A stretch of 64,000 bases of DNA, taken from positions 29,820,001 to 29,884,000 of the forward strand of contig CM060733.1 of the NCBI GenBank assembly GCA_030704615.1, written 5' to 3'. Within the stretch, counting starts at the first letter, position 1, and every line of letters starts with the position of its first letter. The notes under the pieces are model-generated. The model made no database searches and was not told the origin of the DNA. It saw only the letters and a list, made by a program, of their open reading frames with translations. Origin of the DNA: Takakia lepidozioides (Eukaryota; Streptophyta; Takakiopsida; Takakiales; Takakiaceae). This document shows positions 53,936-64,000 of this stretch, in pieces. The position numbers were made by a program, and so were the translations under genes.

Positions 53936-54217
53936 CCACAGAGCCTACGACCAGATTTCCGGAGACCTTTCCCTTGATATCTCTCCTCTCGAGGCTCCAA
54001 CCATTGTCCCCGGAATTCACACTTTGCTATTTTTCGGGAATTTCAAGTGACCCAAAGTACTTGAAATTCCACATCTCCCACACCGCAGGTCCAAAAATCA
54101 TGAGACCAAGCCGTGCACCCCTCCTTGTCGAGGGCTTTCCAACGGTACCAAGCACCAAGGTTGGGGCCTCGCGGTTGGGGACATCTCAAATCTACAAAAC
54201 AAACAAAACAAAATAAA
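53928..54217 (-). mobile_element. SINE-B copy 1: tRNA-related repeat
   Basis: Begins with a T-run and GAGCCTACGACCAGATTT and ends GACATCTCAAATC plus AACAAAACAAAAT. Read on the minus strand it has an A-box-like TGGTTGGAGCC; the B-box is damaged here (GGAAATCTGG). Copies 2 and 3 keep it. Confidence 0.6.
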
Positions 54218-54639
54218 TGCATGCAATTCATGCAAGTCCTGCCCTCTAGTAATTATGAATAGATAGTAAAAATCCAGAAGATCACACACTGTTTATTAAT
54301 AAATATCGCGGTAACAGGATTTGAGCCTTGAATCACCTGGGTGGCACGCAGGGTAATATCCTCATAAACATGCACAAGAAGTTGAACTCTAGACCTAAAG
54401 ACCATGAAACTGTTCATCCGGGGGATGTCATTCATTAGAAATATGGACAGAATATTCTGGTGGCAACTATCTCGATCAAATTGGAAGTGTAATTGAAGAA
54501 AAAAGAAAAAAAGAAAAAGTATCGGTGCTAAACAAGCCAAAGCAGCTCGCTTTGGTAGTCCTGCCTTGAGCCAAGCGATATTTGCAATACATGTGCCAAA
54601 GTTGGAATCAATATATGAAGCGAGACGTTTGTTGGCCTT

Positions 54640-55500
54640 GCCTTCTAAGTACAATCGTCAACATGGTATCAGAGCGTCCAGCTTGAAAATAGTTTCTTTT
54701 CTAATGAGCTATGTTCCTAGACTTGTGAATGAATGTCTTGAAAGTGAGCACTGCTCCTTTCTTCTTTTCTCTTTCCATAAAGTAAGTTTTTTGTTGTGAG
54801 CATTATTCTCCAAACTGAGTATCTGAGAGAATAGTCATCATAGTAGAAGCACAGGGGAGTCATGGTAGCATGTCAATTGGGGAAGCAAACAAGTTGGTTG
54901 GTATCAGTAACTACTACATATGGCAGCTGAAGATGAAAGCCATATTGAGGAGAGATGATGTATGGGATCTTACCGAGAACCTTATTCAGCCTACAAAATT
55001 TCCAGTAGTCGTGGTTGGAACGCAGTACTCTGAGTAGTAGATGAAAAAAACAAAGAATCTTGCTTTGTCATGCATCTATCAGTAGCAGATAGTCTACTAG
55101 GATTTGTGTCAACTTTCACCGATCCAGCACTAGCATGGGATGGCTTTGCATTGCAAGTTCGCATTTGGCAATCAGTCACATCTACTCATGCTGACGAACC
55201 AGCTTCATTTGCTCAAGATGCCAGAAAGAGGATCTATGGAAAAGTACATCAACAAAACAACAGAGCTGAAGAACAAGTTGATGTCCTTAGGAGAGAATGT
55301 CCCAGACAAGTCCATCTGTCAGCTCATACTCAAGGGTTTGCCAAGAAGTTATGAGGGTGTTGTTCAAACCCTGAGTAATCTAGACTGTACTTACATTCGA
55401 TCAGTTAACAGCCAAACTGTTAACCGAAGCAGCACACCAGGAGCGGCAAACATCTCAGCTAGGTGATGAAGAAGCCTTGGCAGCGCATTTCAACATTCAA
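54640..55500 (+). mobile_element. 5' fragment of a second Copia-3 family member
   Basis: The primer site TGGTATCAGAGC at 54664 and Gag blocks match 39745-40590, for example SNYYIWQLKMKAIL and LHLLKMPERGSMEKYINKTT. The start codon is mutated (ATAGTAGAAGC in place of ATGGCAGAAGC). The match ends near 55498 at unrelated DNA. Confidence 0.85.
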
Positions 55501-55654
55501 TCATGGGGGCTCACAGATCTTTACAGTACATCATATGTACAAATAATAAAGTACATAATATGTACAGTGTGCAGAACATCGTATAGCATCATTGTTCTCG
55601 TATGTACACTTTTGCGGTTGAGCCTTCTTCTAACTCACTATCACTGTCTAGCAC

Positions 55655-55775
55655 TGTGGCAGCGTAAATGTGGGCAACTGCGAGTATCCGGGAAAATGTG
55701 CAGGTTGGGTGATCCATTCCAGAAAAAGCCTCATCAAGCGGTCATGGATCCACTCGGGATTATTATTTTAGGTTA
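55655..55775 (-). repeat. Repeat family R, copy 7 (minus)
   Basis: GTGCAGGTTGGGTGATCC, AAGCGGTCATGGATCC and CTCGGGATTATTATTTTAGG match, in reverse, the copies at 25937 and 28388. Confidence 0.65.
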
Positions 55776-56689
55776 GCTTATGTACGCTCATCTTAATCAC
55801 AATTGGCCGGAGGCCTATATACCAGTACCAGTCTGGTGTGTTCAAAATACGATACCAGTCCAACACTGGTTTGTTCAAGAACTGGCATTCTAAGTTCACT
55901 TTAATTTTATTGCTATTACGTGGACATCAATGCCACAGGGTCTAAAATCCTCCTAATGTATAACTTGTCAAGGGGATTCATCATTCGACAAGAGGCACCA
56001 TGGCTCCGCCATCCTGCAGACGGTTTGGCATGAGCTATCTTATCTCTAGAGAGAGAAGACACTAGGCGCCCCTCTACTAATCCACTGTTCCTTTCAAGCT
56101 TGATCAGAGTGCTCAAGTTTAGCAGTACTATTTCTCATCCGTTCATGATAACTAGGGTAGCCTGTGCCGTTGGCCCAAGTGTCAAGTGTCATTTAAGCCC
56201 AAGTGCAATCTCCTATGTCGAGGCCCAAAAGCGACCTCTAGGGTAGCCTCTGCCGTTGGGCCAAGGGTCCAATGTCATCTAAGTCCAAATGCATTTTTTT
56301 TCCACAGAATAGGTGGTTGTCGCCTCTCATTTTAGATTAATAGGGTAGCTTGTGCTGCTGGCCCAAGTGTCCAATGTCATCTAAGCCCAAGTGTAAGATC
56401 TTCTATGTATCCCAGTGCGTCCTTTATATCGAGGCCCAAGTGCAACCTCTAGGGTAGCATGTGCCTTTGGCCCATGTATGTGAAGAATTGGAATCTAAGC
56501 CCAAGTACAATTTCTTACGTATCCAAGTGGGTCTCCTATGTCGAGGCCCAAGTGCGACCTCTAGTGCAGCCTATGTCGTTGGCCCATGTGTAAAGAATTG
56601 AAATCTAAGCCCAAGTGCAATCTTCTATTCATGTATAGGCCCAAGTGTCTAGTGTCATCTAAGTCCAAGTGCAATCCCATATTTGATCA

Positions 56690-56985
56690 TTTTTTTTTTT
56701 AGAGAGCCTACAACCAGATTTGAACCGGTGACCTTTCCCTTGATATCTCTCCCGTCGAGGCTCCAACCATTGTCCCATAAATGCCCACTTTGCCATTTTT
56801 GCTATTTTTTGTGAATTTCCAGCGACCAAAAGTACTTGGAATTCCACATCTCCCACACCACAGGTCCAAAAATCATGAGACCAAGCCCGTGCACCCCTCC
56901 TCGTCGAGGGCTTTCCAACGGTACCAAGCACCAGCGATGGGGCCTCGCGGTTGGGGACATCTCAACGTAACAAAACAAAACAAAC
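56690..56985 (-). mobile_element. SINE-B copy 2
   Basis: On the minus strand a consensus B-box GGTTCAAATCTGG (56713-56725) and an A-box-like TGGTTGGAGCC about 30 nt upstream of it. The tRNA-like part is followed by TAGGCTCTCT and an A-run. The other end is CAACGTAACAAAACAAAACA. Confidence 0.65.
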
Positions 56986-57528
56986 GTCTGGCTTCATATA
57001 TTGACTAGGGTAGCCTCTGCCGTTGGCCCAAGTGTCTAGTGTCATCTAAGTCCAAGTGCAATCTGCTATGTATCAAAGTATGTCTCCTATGTTGAGCCGA
57101 AATGCAACCTCTAGGGTAGCTTGTGTCGTTGGCCCAAGTGTCCAAGTGTCCAGTGTCATCTAAGCCCAAGTGCAATCCCTTCTGTATCTAGAGACCCTCC
57201 TGTTTGGGAGATCTAGGCATGTGTTAAGAATTGAAATCTAAGTCCAAGTGCAATCCCCTATGTATTCAAGTAGCGTCTCTTATGTCAAGGCCCATGTGTG
57301 AAGAATTGAAATCAAAGCCCAAGTGCAATTTCTTATGTATCCAAGTGGCTCTCATATATCGAGGTCCATGTGCGACCTCTAGTGTAGCCTATGCCGTTGG
57401 TCCATGTGTGAAGAATATAAATCTAAGCCCAAGTGCAATCTTCTATTCATGTATCCAAGTGCATCTCCCATGTACAGGCCCAAATGTCCAGTGTCATCTA
57501 AGTCCAAGTGCAATCCCATATTTGATCA

Positions 57529-57807
57529 TTTTTTTTTTTAGAGAGCCTACGACCAGATTTGAATTGGAGACCTTTGCCTTGATATCTCTCCCGTCGAGGC
57601 TCCAACCATTGTCCCCAGAATGCCCACTTTGCCATTTTTGCTATTTTTCGTGAATTTCCAGTGACCAAAAGTACTTGGAATTCGACATCTCCCACAACGC
57701 ATGTCCAAAAATCATGAGACCAAGCCAATGCACCCCTCATCGTCGAGGGCTTTCCAACGGTACCAAGCAGTGACAAAACAAAACAAAACAAAATAAAACA
57801 AACAAAT
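57529..57807 (-). mobile_element. SINE-B copy 3
   Basis: Nearly identical to copy 2 with identical flanking satellite text (ATCCCATATTTGATCATTTT). End runs into a longer ACAAAACAAAACAAAATAAA tract. Confidence 0.65.
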
Positions 57808-58025
57808 CGTCTTAATTCATATATTGATGATGAGCTGGTTGCAGCTGCATGTGTAATAGGTAACTAGGGTAGCACGTGCCGTTGGCCCAAGTGTCCAGTG
57901 TCATCTAAGCCCAAGTGTAAGATCTTCTACGTATCCAAGCGCGTCCTCTATGTTGAGGCCTAAGTGCGACCTCCAGGTAGCATGTGCCTTTGGCCCATGT
58001 GTGTGAAGAATTGAAATCTAAGACC

Positions 58026-58480
58026 AAAACACTATTTTAATTAATTCTGGACTTTTGGCTTAAATCCGGACTAAACTTAATATATATTTGAATTAAAATT
58101 AATTGAAATATTAATAATATCATGGTGTAATGTGTGATTGAACATTGTGAAATTATGGGTGATGTCATACTGGTTTTAAAATGTGTCATATAAGAGGTCC
58201 ATTTGACATTGAAGTGCTCAATGTGCAGTAGTAGTATTGAACAATTCATTGAACGTCCACTTGGAAGTCGAATAATGTAATATTCCATTGCAAGATCACA
58301 ATAAACAAATGGGTTGGATCGAACATGGGCCAGACTCCTACATTACCATACTCGATACAACTTGCTAGTAATTTTATTGATTGAATCTTCATATCAAGCA
58401 CAATGTTCACATACCACGCCATTGGAATGAATCATGTTTTGGATGTGACAAGGGCAGTAAAATATTAGAATAGCATGAAA
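58026..58480. other. No gene recognised
   Basis: A/T-rich DNA linking satellite S to the telomere-like region. No motif. Confidence 0.5.
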
Positions 58481-60390
58481 CATTCGGAAGAGGTACTAGG
58501 GTAGTACAATAAGGTTTGGGGTGTAACTAGAGAGAAGTGCAATAAGGTTTGGGTTTATAGTAAGGGTAAGGGTTTAGGGTTTGGATTTAGGGTACAAAAG
58601 GACAAACAAATATGATAGACTCACACTCGGTAGAAATAAGAAATGGTTGAGGAATTTGATATCCCTGTAATCATTCTGTCATACCTTATCCAACAAAAGA
58701 AAATATTAAAAGAGCATGAAACATTGAGAAGAGGTAACATGGTAGTACAATAAGGTTTGGAGTGCAAATAGGGTAGTACACTAAAGTTATTGGTTTATGG
58801 TAAGATTAATGGCTTAGGGGTGATGGTAAAGGTAGGGTTTTCGGTTTGGGTTTAAGGTACAAATGGACAAACAAATATGGAAGACTCACACTCGCTAGAA
58901 CTTGGTGTATATTAGTAGGATAAAAAATAAAAATAAAAATGGAGAAACAAATATTATGGAAGAGTCATTGGGCCGGAAAAGTATTTAGATTGAGGATTCG
59001 TCCTTAAAACCTAGTATTAAGATACATATGGTTATGGTATGGATACTTCATTCCCATTTGTAGGGGAAGGGTAAGGGTTTAGACGTAACAATGGTGTAGG
59101 GTTTTGTTTAGGGTTTCCGACGAGGGTTTAGGGTTTGGGTTGAAGGCAGAAATGATGAGCATACATGCCGGAAGACTCGCACTCGCTACAACTTAGTGTG
59201 TGTTAGTAGGGTACAAAATGAGAATTTGGATGTAACAGTGAAGAGATTTTGATAACCATAATGGTTATGGTTATGGTATGGATAGTTGATTCCCATTTGC
59301 AAAGGCAAGGGTAAGGGTTTTGGGGTAATGGGTTAAGGGTAAATGTTTAGTGTTTTATAGTAAACCTGGTTTAAGGTAGGGATTTAGGGTTTTTGTTTAA
59401 GTTACAAAATAGACAAACACTTATGGAAGACTCCAATCGCTACAACTTAGTGTTGTTAATAGGATAGTAAGCAAAATAAAAATGAAGAACCTAATATTAT
59501 TGAAGTGTAGTCATTGCATCGGACAAGTATTTAAATGAAAGACTCGTCCTTGGAACCTCGTATTAAAATACATAGAAAGCAAAGTTCGATAAAAAAATGT
59601 ATGTCAATCCAAACCAAAGGCAAAACCTTTCGCAAAGTGAAGGGCGAAGAGATTTGAATAAGTATAATAGTTATGGTTATGGTATGGATACTTCATTCCC
59701 ATTTGTAGGGGAAGGGTAAAGGTTTAGACGTAACAATGGCGTAGGGTTTTGTTTAGGGTTTCCGACGAGGGTTTAGGGTTTGGGTTGAAGGTAGAAATGG
59801 TGAGCATACATGCCGGAAGACTCGCACTCGCTACAGCTTAGTGTGTGTTAATAGGGTACAAAATGAAAAATTGGATACATTGAAGAGATTTGGATAACCA
59901 AAGGTTATGGTTATGGTATGGATAGTTGATTCCCATTTGCAAAGGGAAGGGAAAGGGTTCTGGGATATTGGGTTAAAGGTAAATGTTTAGGGTTTTATAG
60001 TAAGGGTTTAGGGTAGGGGTTTAGGATTTTTGTTTAAGTTACAAAATAGACAAACACTTATGGAAACTCCAGTCGCTAGAACTTAGTGTTGTTAGTAGGG
60101 TACTAGTAAGCAAAATAAAAATGAAGAACCTAATATTATGGATAAGTATTTAAATGAAAAACTCGTCCTTGGAACCTGGTATTAAGATACAACATAGAAA
60201 GCAAATTGTAACATGCCTAAGTGCATGTCAATCCAAACAAAGGAAAAAGCTAGCGCAAATGTGAAGGGAGAAGACATTTCAATAACCGTAATGGTAATGG
60301 TTATGGCTATGGTTATGGTATGAATAGTTCATGGGCCATTTGCAGAAAATGGTAAGGGTTAGGGGTAATGCAAACATATAAAGCAACGTA
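58480..60390. repeat. Telomere-like (TTTAGGG-derived) complex repeat with ~644-bp tandem period
   Basis: Many GGTTTAGGGTTT, GGGTAAGGGTTT and GGTTATGG variants, the plant telomere motif in degenerate form. A block with GTATGGATACTTCATTCCC starts at about 59037 and again at 59681. The following 550 bp match with modest change (tandem copies 59031-59585 and 59675-60215). Shorter related units, about 250 bp, precede at 58440-58990. Confidence 0.8.
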
Positions 60391-61440
60391 TAAAAAAGAT
60401 ATGTCAATCCTAAATCCTAAATTGCCAAAAAAAAAAGGAAAGTACACCCTATGAGATTTGGAAAGAAAATGGCGTTATATAACGACTTTGGGAAGCGCCT
60501 GGTTCTCATGGGAGAAAATGGATCCGAAGAAAATATGATAGAGGATAAAAAGTCAAACCACCAAATAAAAAATATGAGAAATAAAAATTGCTTAAAATTT
60601 GAACAACGGAAAATGACATATGAAAGTCCCTCTTAAACCAGGGCCAACGATAAGAAGTATGAAAATGAAATGAAATGAAAATTTGGGAAGAAAACCTCAG
60701 AGAAAAAACTTCACGACTGACAAATTGAAAAGTATGTCAACAACGATTGGGTAAGGCTCCTCCTAATACTTCAGTGGGAGAATTGGTTATGCGAAAAGCA
60801 AGTTCAATCTTTGAGAGAAGGATTGGAAATGGGCTATTTTCTTTCGTTGTTAAAAACCACTTTAACCGAATTTGAAGACTCCAGTGGTCGTGCCCGTCAT
60901 TTTTGTTCTTGTGATCTGTATGTTATCTCCCCCACAGGGTTTTCTTTGTTGACCAGAATGTACAGCAGGCCAGAATCCAGCATACCAGAAACAAAGGACG
61001 AGAACGTCCACTGGACATTCAAGGTTCAGTGCAACATAAGAAGATAACAAAAAGGATCCCCCAACGCAAACAAGAAGGGCCATATAGAGAAGAAAAAATT
61101 TATTTCTTAAATCGAAGTACTGGAGTTGACCTCAACAATTTGTCCTTGGTCTGGAACTCGCTCGCACGACTCGCTTTCTGACTGACGATTAGCCTCCTCC
61201 AGATTAGCGCGCGCCTTCACTGGTTCGGCGGCAGTAATTCTCTTAGTGCTATTCCTTGTTGTATTTTTTCATGGAGGCATTGTCCACACAACATTGTTCA
61301 CGTGGATCCATTGAGGAGGATCTGACGAGTTACTCCCAAAATTTTGACCAACAGTCCCTGTACTTTTCCAAGTCTGTTGGGTTACCACCTTTTCTCAGTC
61401 TCCACCACTCCACCTTTACCTTCTTAAAATTAGGATCCTC
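60391..61440. other. No intact gene recognised
   Basis: Short frames only. On the minus strand at 60862-61083, NLECPVDVLVL resembles NLHCPVDVPFL inside the downstream gene (63080 region), so a fragment of the same family may lie here. Confidence 0.35.
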
Positions 61441-61443
61441 CCT

Positions 61444-63985
61444 TTAGCGGATCATGTCAGATATTGTCACCCCCATCCAGACCGGGCACGTACTTGGGTC
61501 ATGAGGGCGAACGAGCACAAAAAACCCTTTCTCAATATCCTTGAACGGATTCAAGGGTATCTTTGGACGCTCACACCTCGGGCCATTGTAAGGTTTTGGG
61601 ATTTCATCCTCTTCTTCCACATCTGGCACTATCTGTGGATGGATTCCATCTCTGCGATGATTCGTGGACCAATTTGTTTTCGGCCAGAATCCCTCAAGCA
61701 GATGAGTACGCTCGGGAGTTTCTGGAATTGGCTTATCCAGGTCGGCGAGAATGTTTCCCCAGTACTCAGGGTCATATTGTTCCATTTGACCTCTGTAATG
61801 ATCGTCAAGCATCATTTCTTTCGTCCAAAAATCCCTATATTTTTTAATTCCATTCTTGATGAATGATTGTTTTTCGGAGGAGTCGTCCCCGACTCCCCAG
61901 ATAGGTCTCCTTGGAACGGCGTCTGGGTCTCATTCAGGGAGCTTGGGAGTCCTATCAGGATTGGACTTCCACATCTTCACGCTATTGTTTGTTGGAAACC
62001 AATCCGAATCAGTAGCTGACTTCTTGTACTTCATGACATCCTTAAATAAGCGGAAGACGTGCATCTCCGAAATCCCGATCAACGCCTCCTTTCCATCCAA
62101 AATACAGCCCTTTACAAAATTCTTGAAGTCGGGAACCTCCTGAATAATTTGTGGAATGAACTGCAGATCTTGCGAGATCATGAATGACCTCATCAAATCC
62201 GAAAGAATGTAGGTGTTTTGTTCCTTTAGCTTCTTCGAAAGGTAGCTGAAGAACCCGTCGATGTCCTCATAGGTGTATCCGACCATTAGAAACCCTAGCT
62301 GGATCTCTTCAAAAACATCTTTGGCGGTCAGGAGGGATAGAAAAGCAAGCATCCATTTGTTCTTATTGTCCTTCGCGGAGTTGTTGCAAGTACAGTCTTC
62401 TCGAAAGTGGACAAGCACCACGTTTGTCTTCCAGCCTGTAGGGTTTAAGAGCATCCAAACTCTCGATTTACCTCTTAAAAGTGATTCGAAAAACTCGTTT
62501 TGAAGTCGGTAATCGAAAATATTCTTGGACTCGCGACAGGTTGGCTTCTCCAGCTGGCGCAGGCAACGTGCCAAAGAACCAATTGTAAAGTTTGAATTTC
62601 CCTTCCAGAACTCAAGAGAATACTGACCGTAAGCTCCATCACCGTGTCCGTGCGTGACCATTCCCGTTAGTGAAACTGGAAGCTGACTCAATCCAGAAAT
62701 CATCTTGTTTGGAGTCTAGAGCCTTGGAATAGCTGTTTTCCTATGATCCATTTTGTCGTGAATAATACAGAGAAACTCCTCCAGAATCATAACAGACTCA
62801 TTCCTCCAGCTATGGTACAATCTTCTACACGACTCTTGGTGCCTCAAATATTTATCAAGCGCTCGTTTGTGTGTCACTTGTTCCGCACTTCTCTTGACAG
62901 ACTTTTTGATCAGGTCCTTTAACATCTCACACCCCGTGCGCTTCACAAATGTGCTCCAAGTTTTACGAACTCCACGTTAGGAAATATCCGACTCCGGATG
63001 CGGCTAACAGCCGACTGCGAGACTCCTTTCAACCCGAAAAGTCTGTTCATCTGTTACAATAAGGAAGGGTCAGGAAAGGAACGTCCACTGGACAGTGGAG
63101 GTTCATGAAACTAGAACCACAGTCGAAAGAGACAAATTCGAAGGGAGGGTCATCCACATTGATCATAAAAAACTTCCAGGAATGAAATTGAAGGATGGAG
63201 ATTTCATACCTCGTTGGACTCTTCTCGCATTCGCTTCCAGTTCATTTCAGGTGGTAAGACTCTCTAAATATCCCTCCTTCCCTCCCCAATGCATCCTGTC
63301 TTATGGGGCATGAGGTCAGTATTTCCGTTGATAATGGACATAATGTTACCCTCTGCCTGAAGCGTCTGTGGGCGTGGCCTCTTCACTCCACGGTTCCCAT
63401 GGAGACTTGACAACCAACCCTGTTTACTCAACTTTTTGTACTCTATGTATGTGGACCTGCCAATTCCATGAATTGTCCACCACACAGTCTCACAAACATA
63501 CGTATGCCTTGCGAGAGGTCCCTTCCAGCATGTGCGTTTTGAAACATTTAGCCCATGTTCTCTCCTCTCATCGAAAGTGGATCCCTAAACGAAGTACAGA
63601 TAGCCAAGGTTTTTCGCCAATCAAAATATTGACAGTAGTGAAGTCTACAGCAAGGTTTGCTGCTCACGGACCGGACTTCCTCCAGAGTAAGATTCTTCAT
63701 TCTTATTTTGGAGTGTTCCAAATATCGATCCTTCTTCTTCCTCGTAAAATGCCGATACGCCGCTTTCTTTACACCAGCCTCGTGATCTTTGTACAAGATA
63801 CTGTCAGAAGATCTAATAAAATTCTCCAAATCATTTGAGAGTAGTCTCCCACTTTGCAAAAGTCGTGTTTTTTTTAAAGGCCATTTTACAAGAGACATCA
63901 AAGATCCAGATCCTCCAGTAAGTATTCTGGTGACAAGAACTCCAACATCGTCCTCTCCCAGTTTGTCATTGAGGATCACCTCGTC
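61444..63985 (-). pseudogene. DUF7869-type mobile-element protein, decayed, cut by window end
   Basis: Minus strand. Frame 63979-63548 gives a Cys-rich KPCCRLHYC with spaced basic residues. Frame 63485-63264 continues VWWTIHGIGRSTYIEYKKLS and SSLHGNRGVKRPRPQTLQAE. After a disrupted 300 bp, one phase runs from 62946 to 61444 with RRLYHSWRNESVMIL, HDKMDHRKTAIPRL, LARCLRQLEK, NKWMLAFLSLLTAKDVFEEI and VGYTYEDIDGFFSYLSKKL, ending FFVLVRPHDPSTCPVWMGV. Order and motifs match a large uncharacterised family (DUF7869) often linked to mobile elements. The D-N-K and YTYEDID motifs suggest an RNase H-like fold. Stops: TAG 62716-62718 and TGA 61930-61932. Confidence 0.6.
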
Positions 63986-64000
63986 CGGAATGCAAATCCT

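Larger units (their letters stand above)
56154..58025. repeat. Satellite array S of degenerate ~107-bp units
   Basis: About a dozen units of the type CTAGGGTAGCCTGTGCCGTT - GGCCCAAGTGTCC - ATGTCATCTAAGCCCAAGTG - CAATCTCCTATGTATCCAAG - GCGTCTCCTATGTCGAGG - CCCAAGTGCGACCT, interrupted by SINE-B copies 2 and 3. These lie 840 bp apart and share both flanks, so a tandem duplication of about 840 bp occurred after insertion. Confidence 0.8.

Noticed and set aside
63095-63838. Plus-strand frames of 72 and 156 codons
   Set aside because: They are opposite-strand readings of the DUF7869-type coding sequence, which has recognisable motifs.

Overview
This is a eukaryotic window from a green plant (streptophyte) lineage. 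Three things support that: an intact-looking nuclear gene for a plastid YggT/YLMG-type membrane protein (51615-52268, minus), plant-type TTTAGGG-derived motifs (58.5-60.4 kb), and plant-style Ty3/gypsy and Ty1/copia elements. One gypsy element carries a cytosine-5 DNA methyltransferase. As far as I recall, methyltransferase-bearing retrotransposons are known from charophyte algae and dinoflagellates, so a charophyte or another repeat-rich early-diverging streptophyte is my best guess. Species is not determined. Almost everything is mobile or repeated DNA. The YLMG gene is the only convincing intact host gene.

Layout. 1-1.9 kb and 7.2-7.4 kb: a kinase-like gene (minus) split by Gypsy-1 (1885-7202, minus), which has 5-bp target duplications and an apparent Tf1-like self-priming site. 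7.56-19.5 kb: a tandem array of small hairpins interrupted by Gypsy-2 (7799-19006, plus). Gypsy-2 has gag, protease, cytosine methyltransferase, RT, RNase H and integrase, ends in a PHD finger, and its LTRs are circularly permuted. 19.7-23.4 kb: Copia-1. 24-30.9 kb: no confident gene, but an inverted duplication, a dispersed 230-bp repeat family, GC-rich hairpins, a 467-bp MITE and a fold-back minisatellite. 31-33.3 kb: Copia-2 relic. 33.9-34.5 kb: a possible Crypton-type recombinase relic. 35-39 kb: LTR, repeat and SINE fragments. 39.5-44.3 kb: Copia-3 with an internal duplication. 44.6-45.2 kb: a SWIM zinc-finger relic.

46-49 kb is mostly non-coding, with one exon-like relic. 48.8-52.3 kb holds the YLMG gene and an inverted, truncated pseudogene copy, each followed by a tRNA-derived SINE. 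53.8-58 kb is a degenerate ~107-bp satellite with three tRNA-related repeat insertions and a 5' fragment of a second Copia-3 family member. 58.5-60.4 kb is a telomere-like complex repeat with a ~644-bp tandem period. 61.4 kb to the window end is a decayed minus-strand gene of the DUF7869-type family, often found in mobile elements.

Most relevant for biology is Gypsy-2. It pairs a DNA-methylation writer with a chromatin-reader PHD finger on the integrase tail, so it may modify its own DNA and target chromatin. This copy is broken by several frameshifts. Many stops elsewhere look like C-to-T or G-to-A changes, as expected for decay of methylated DNA.
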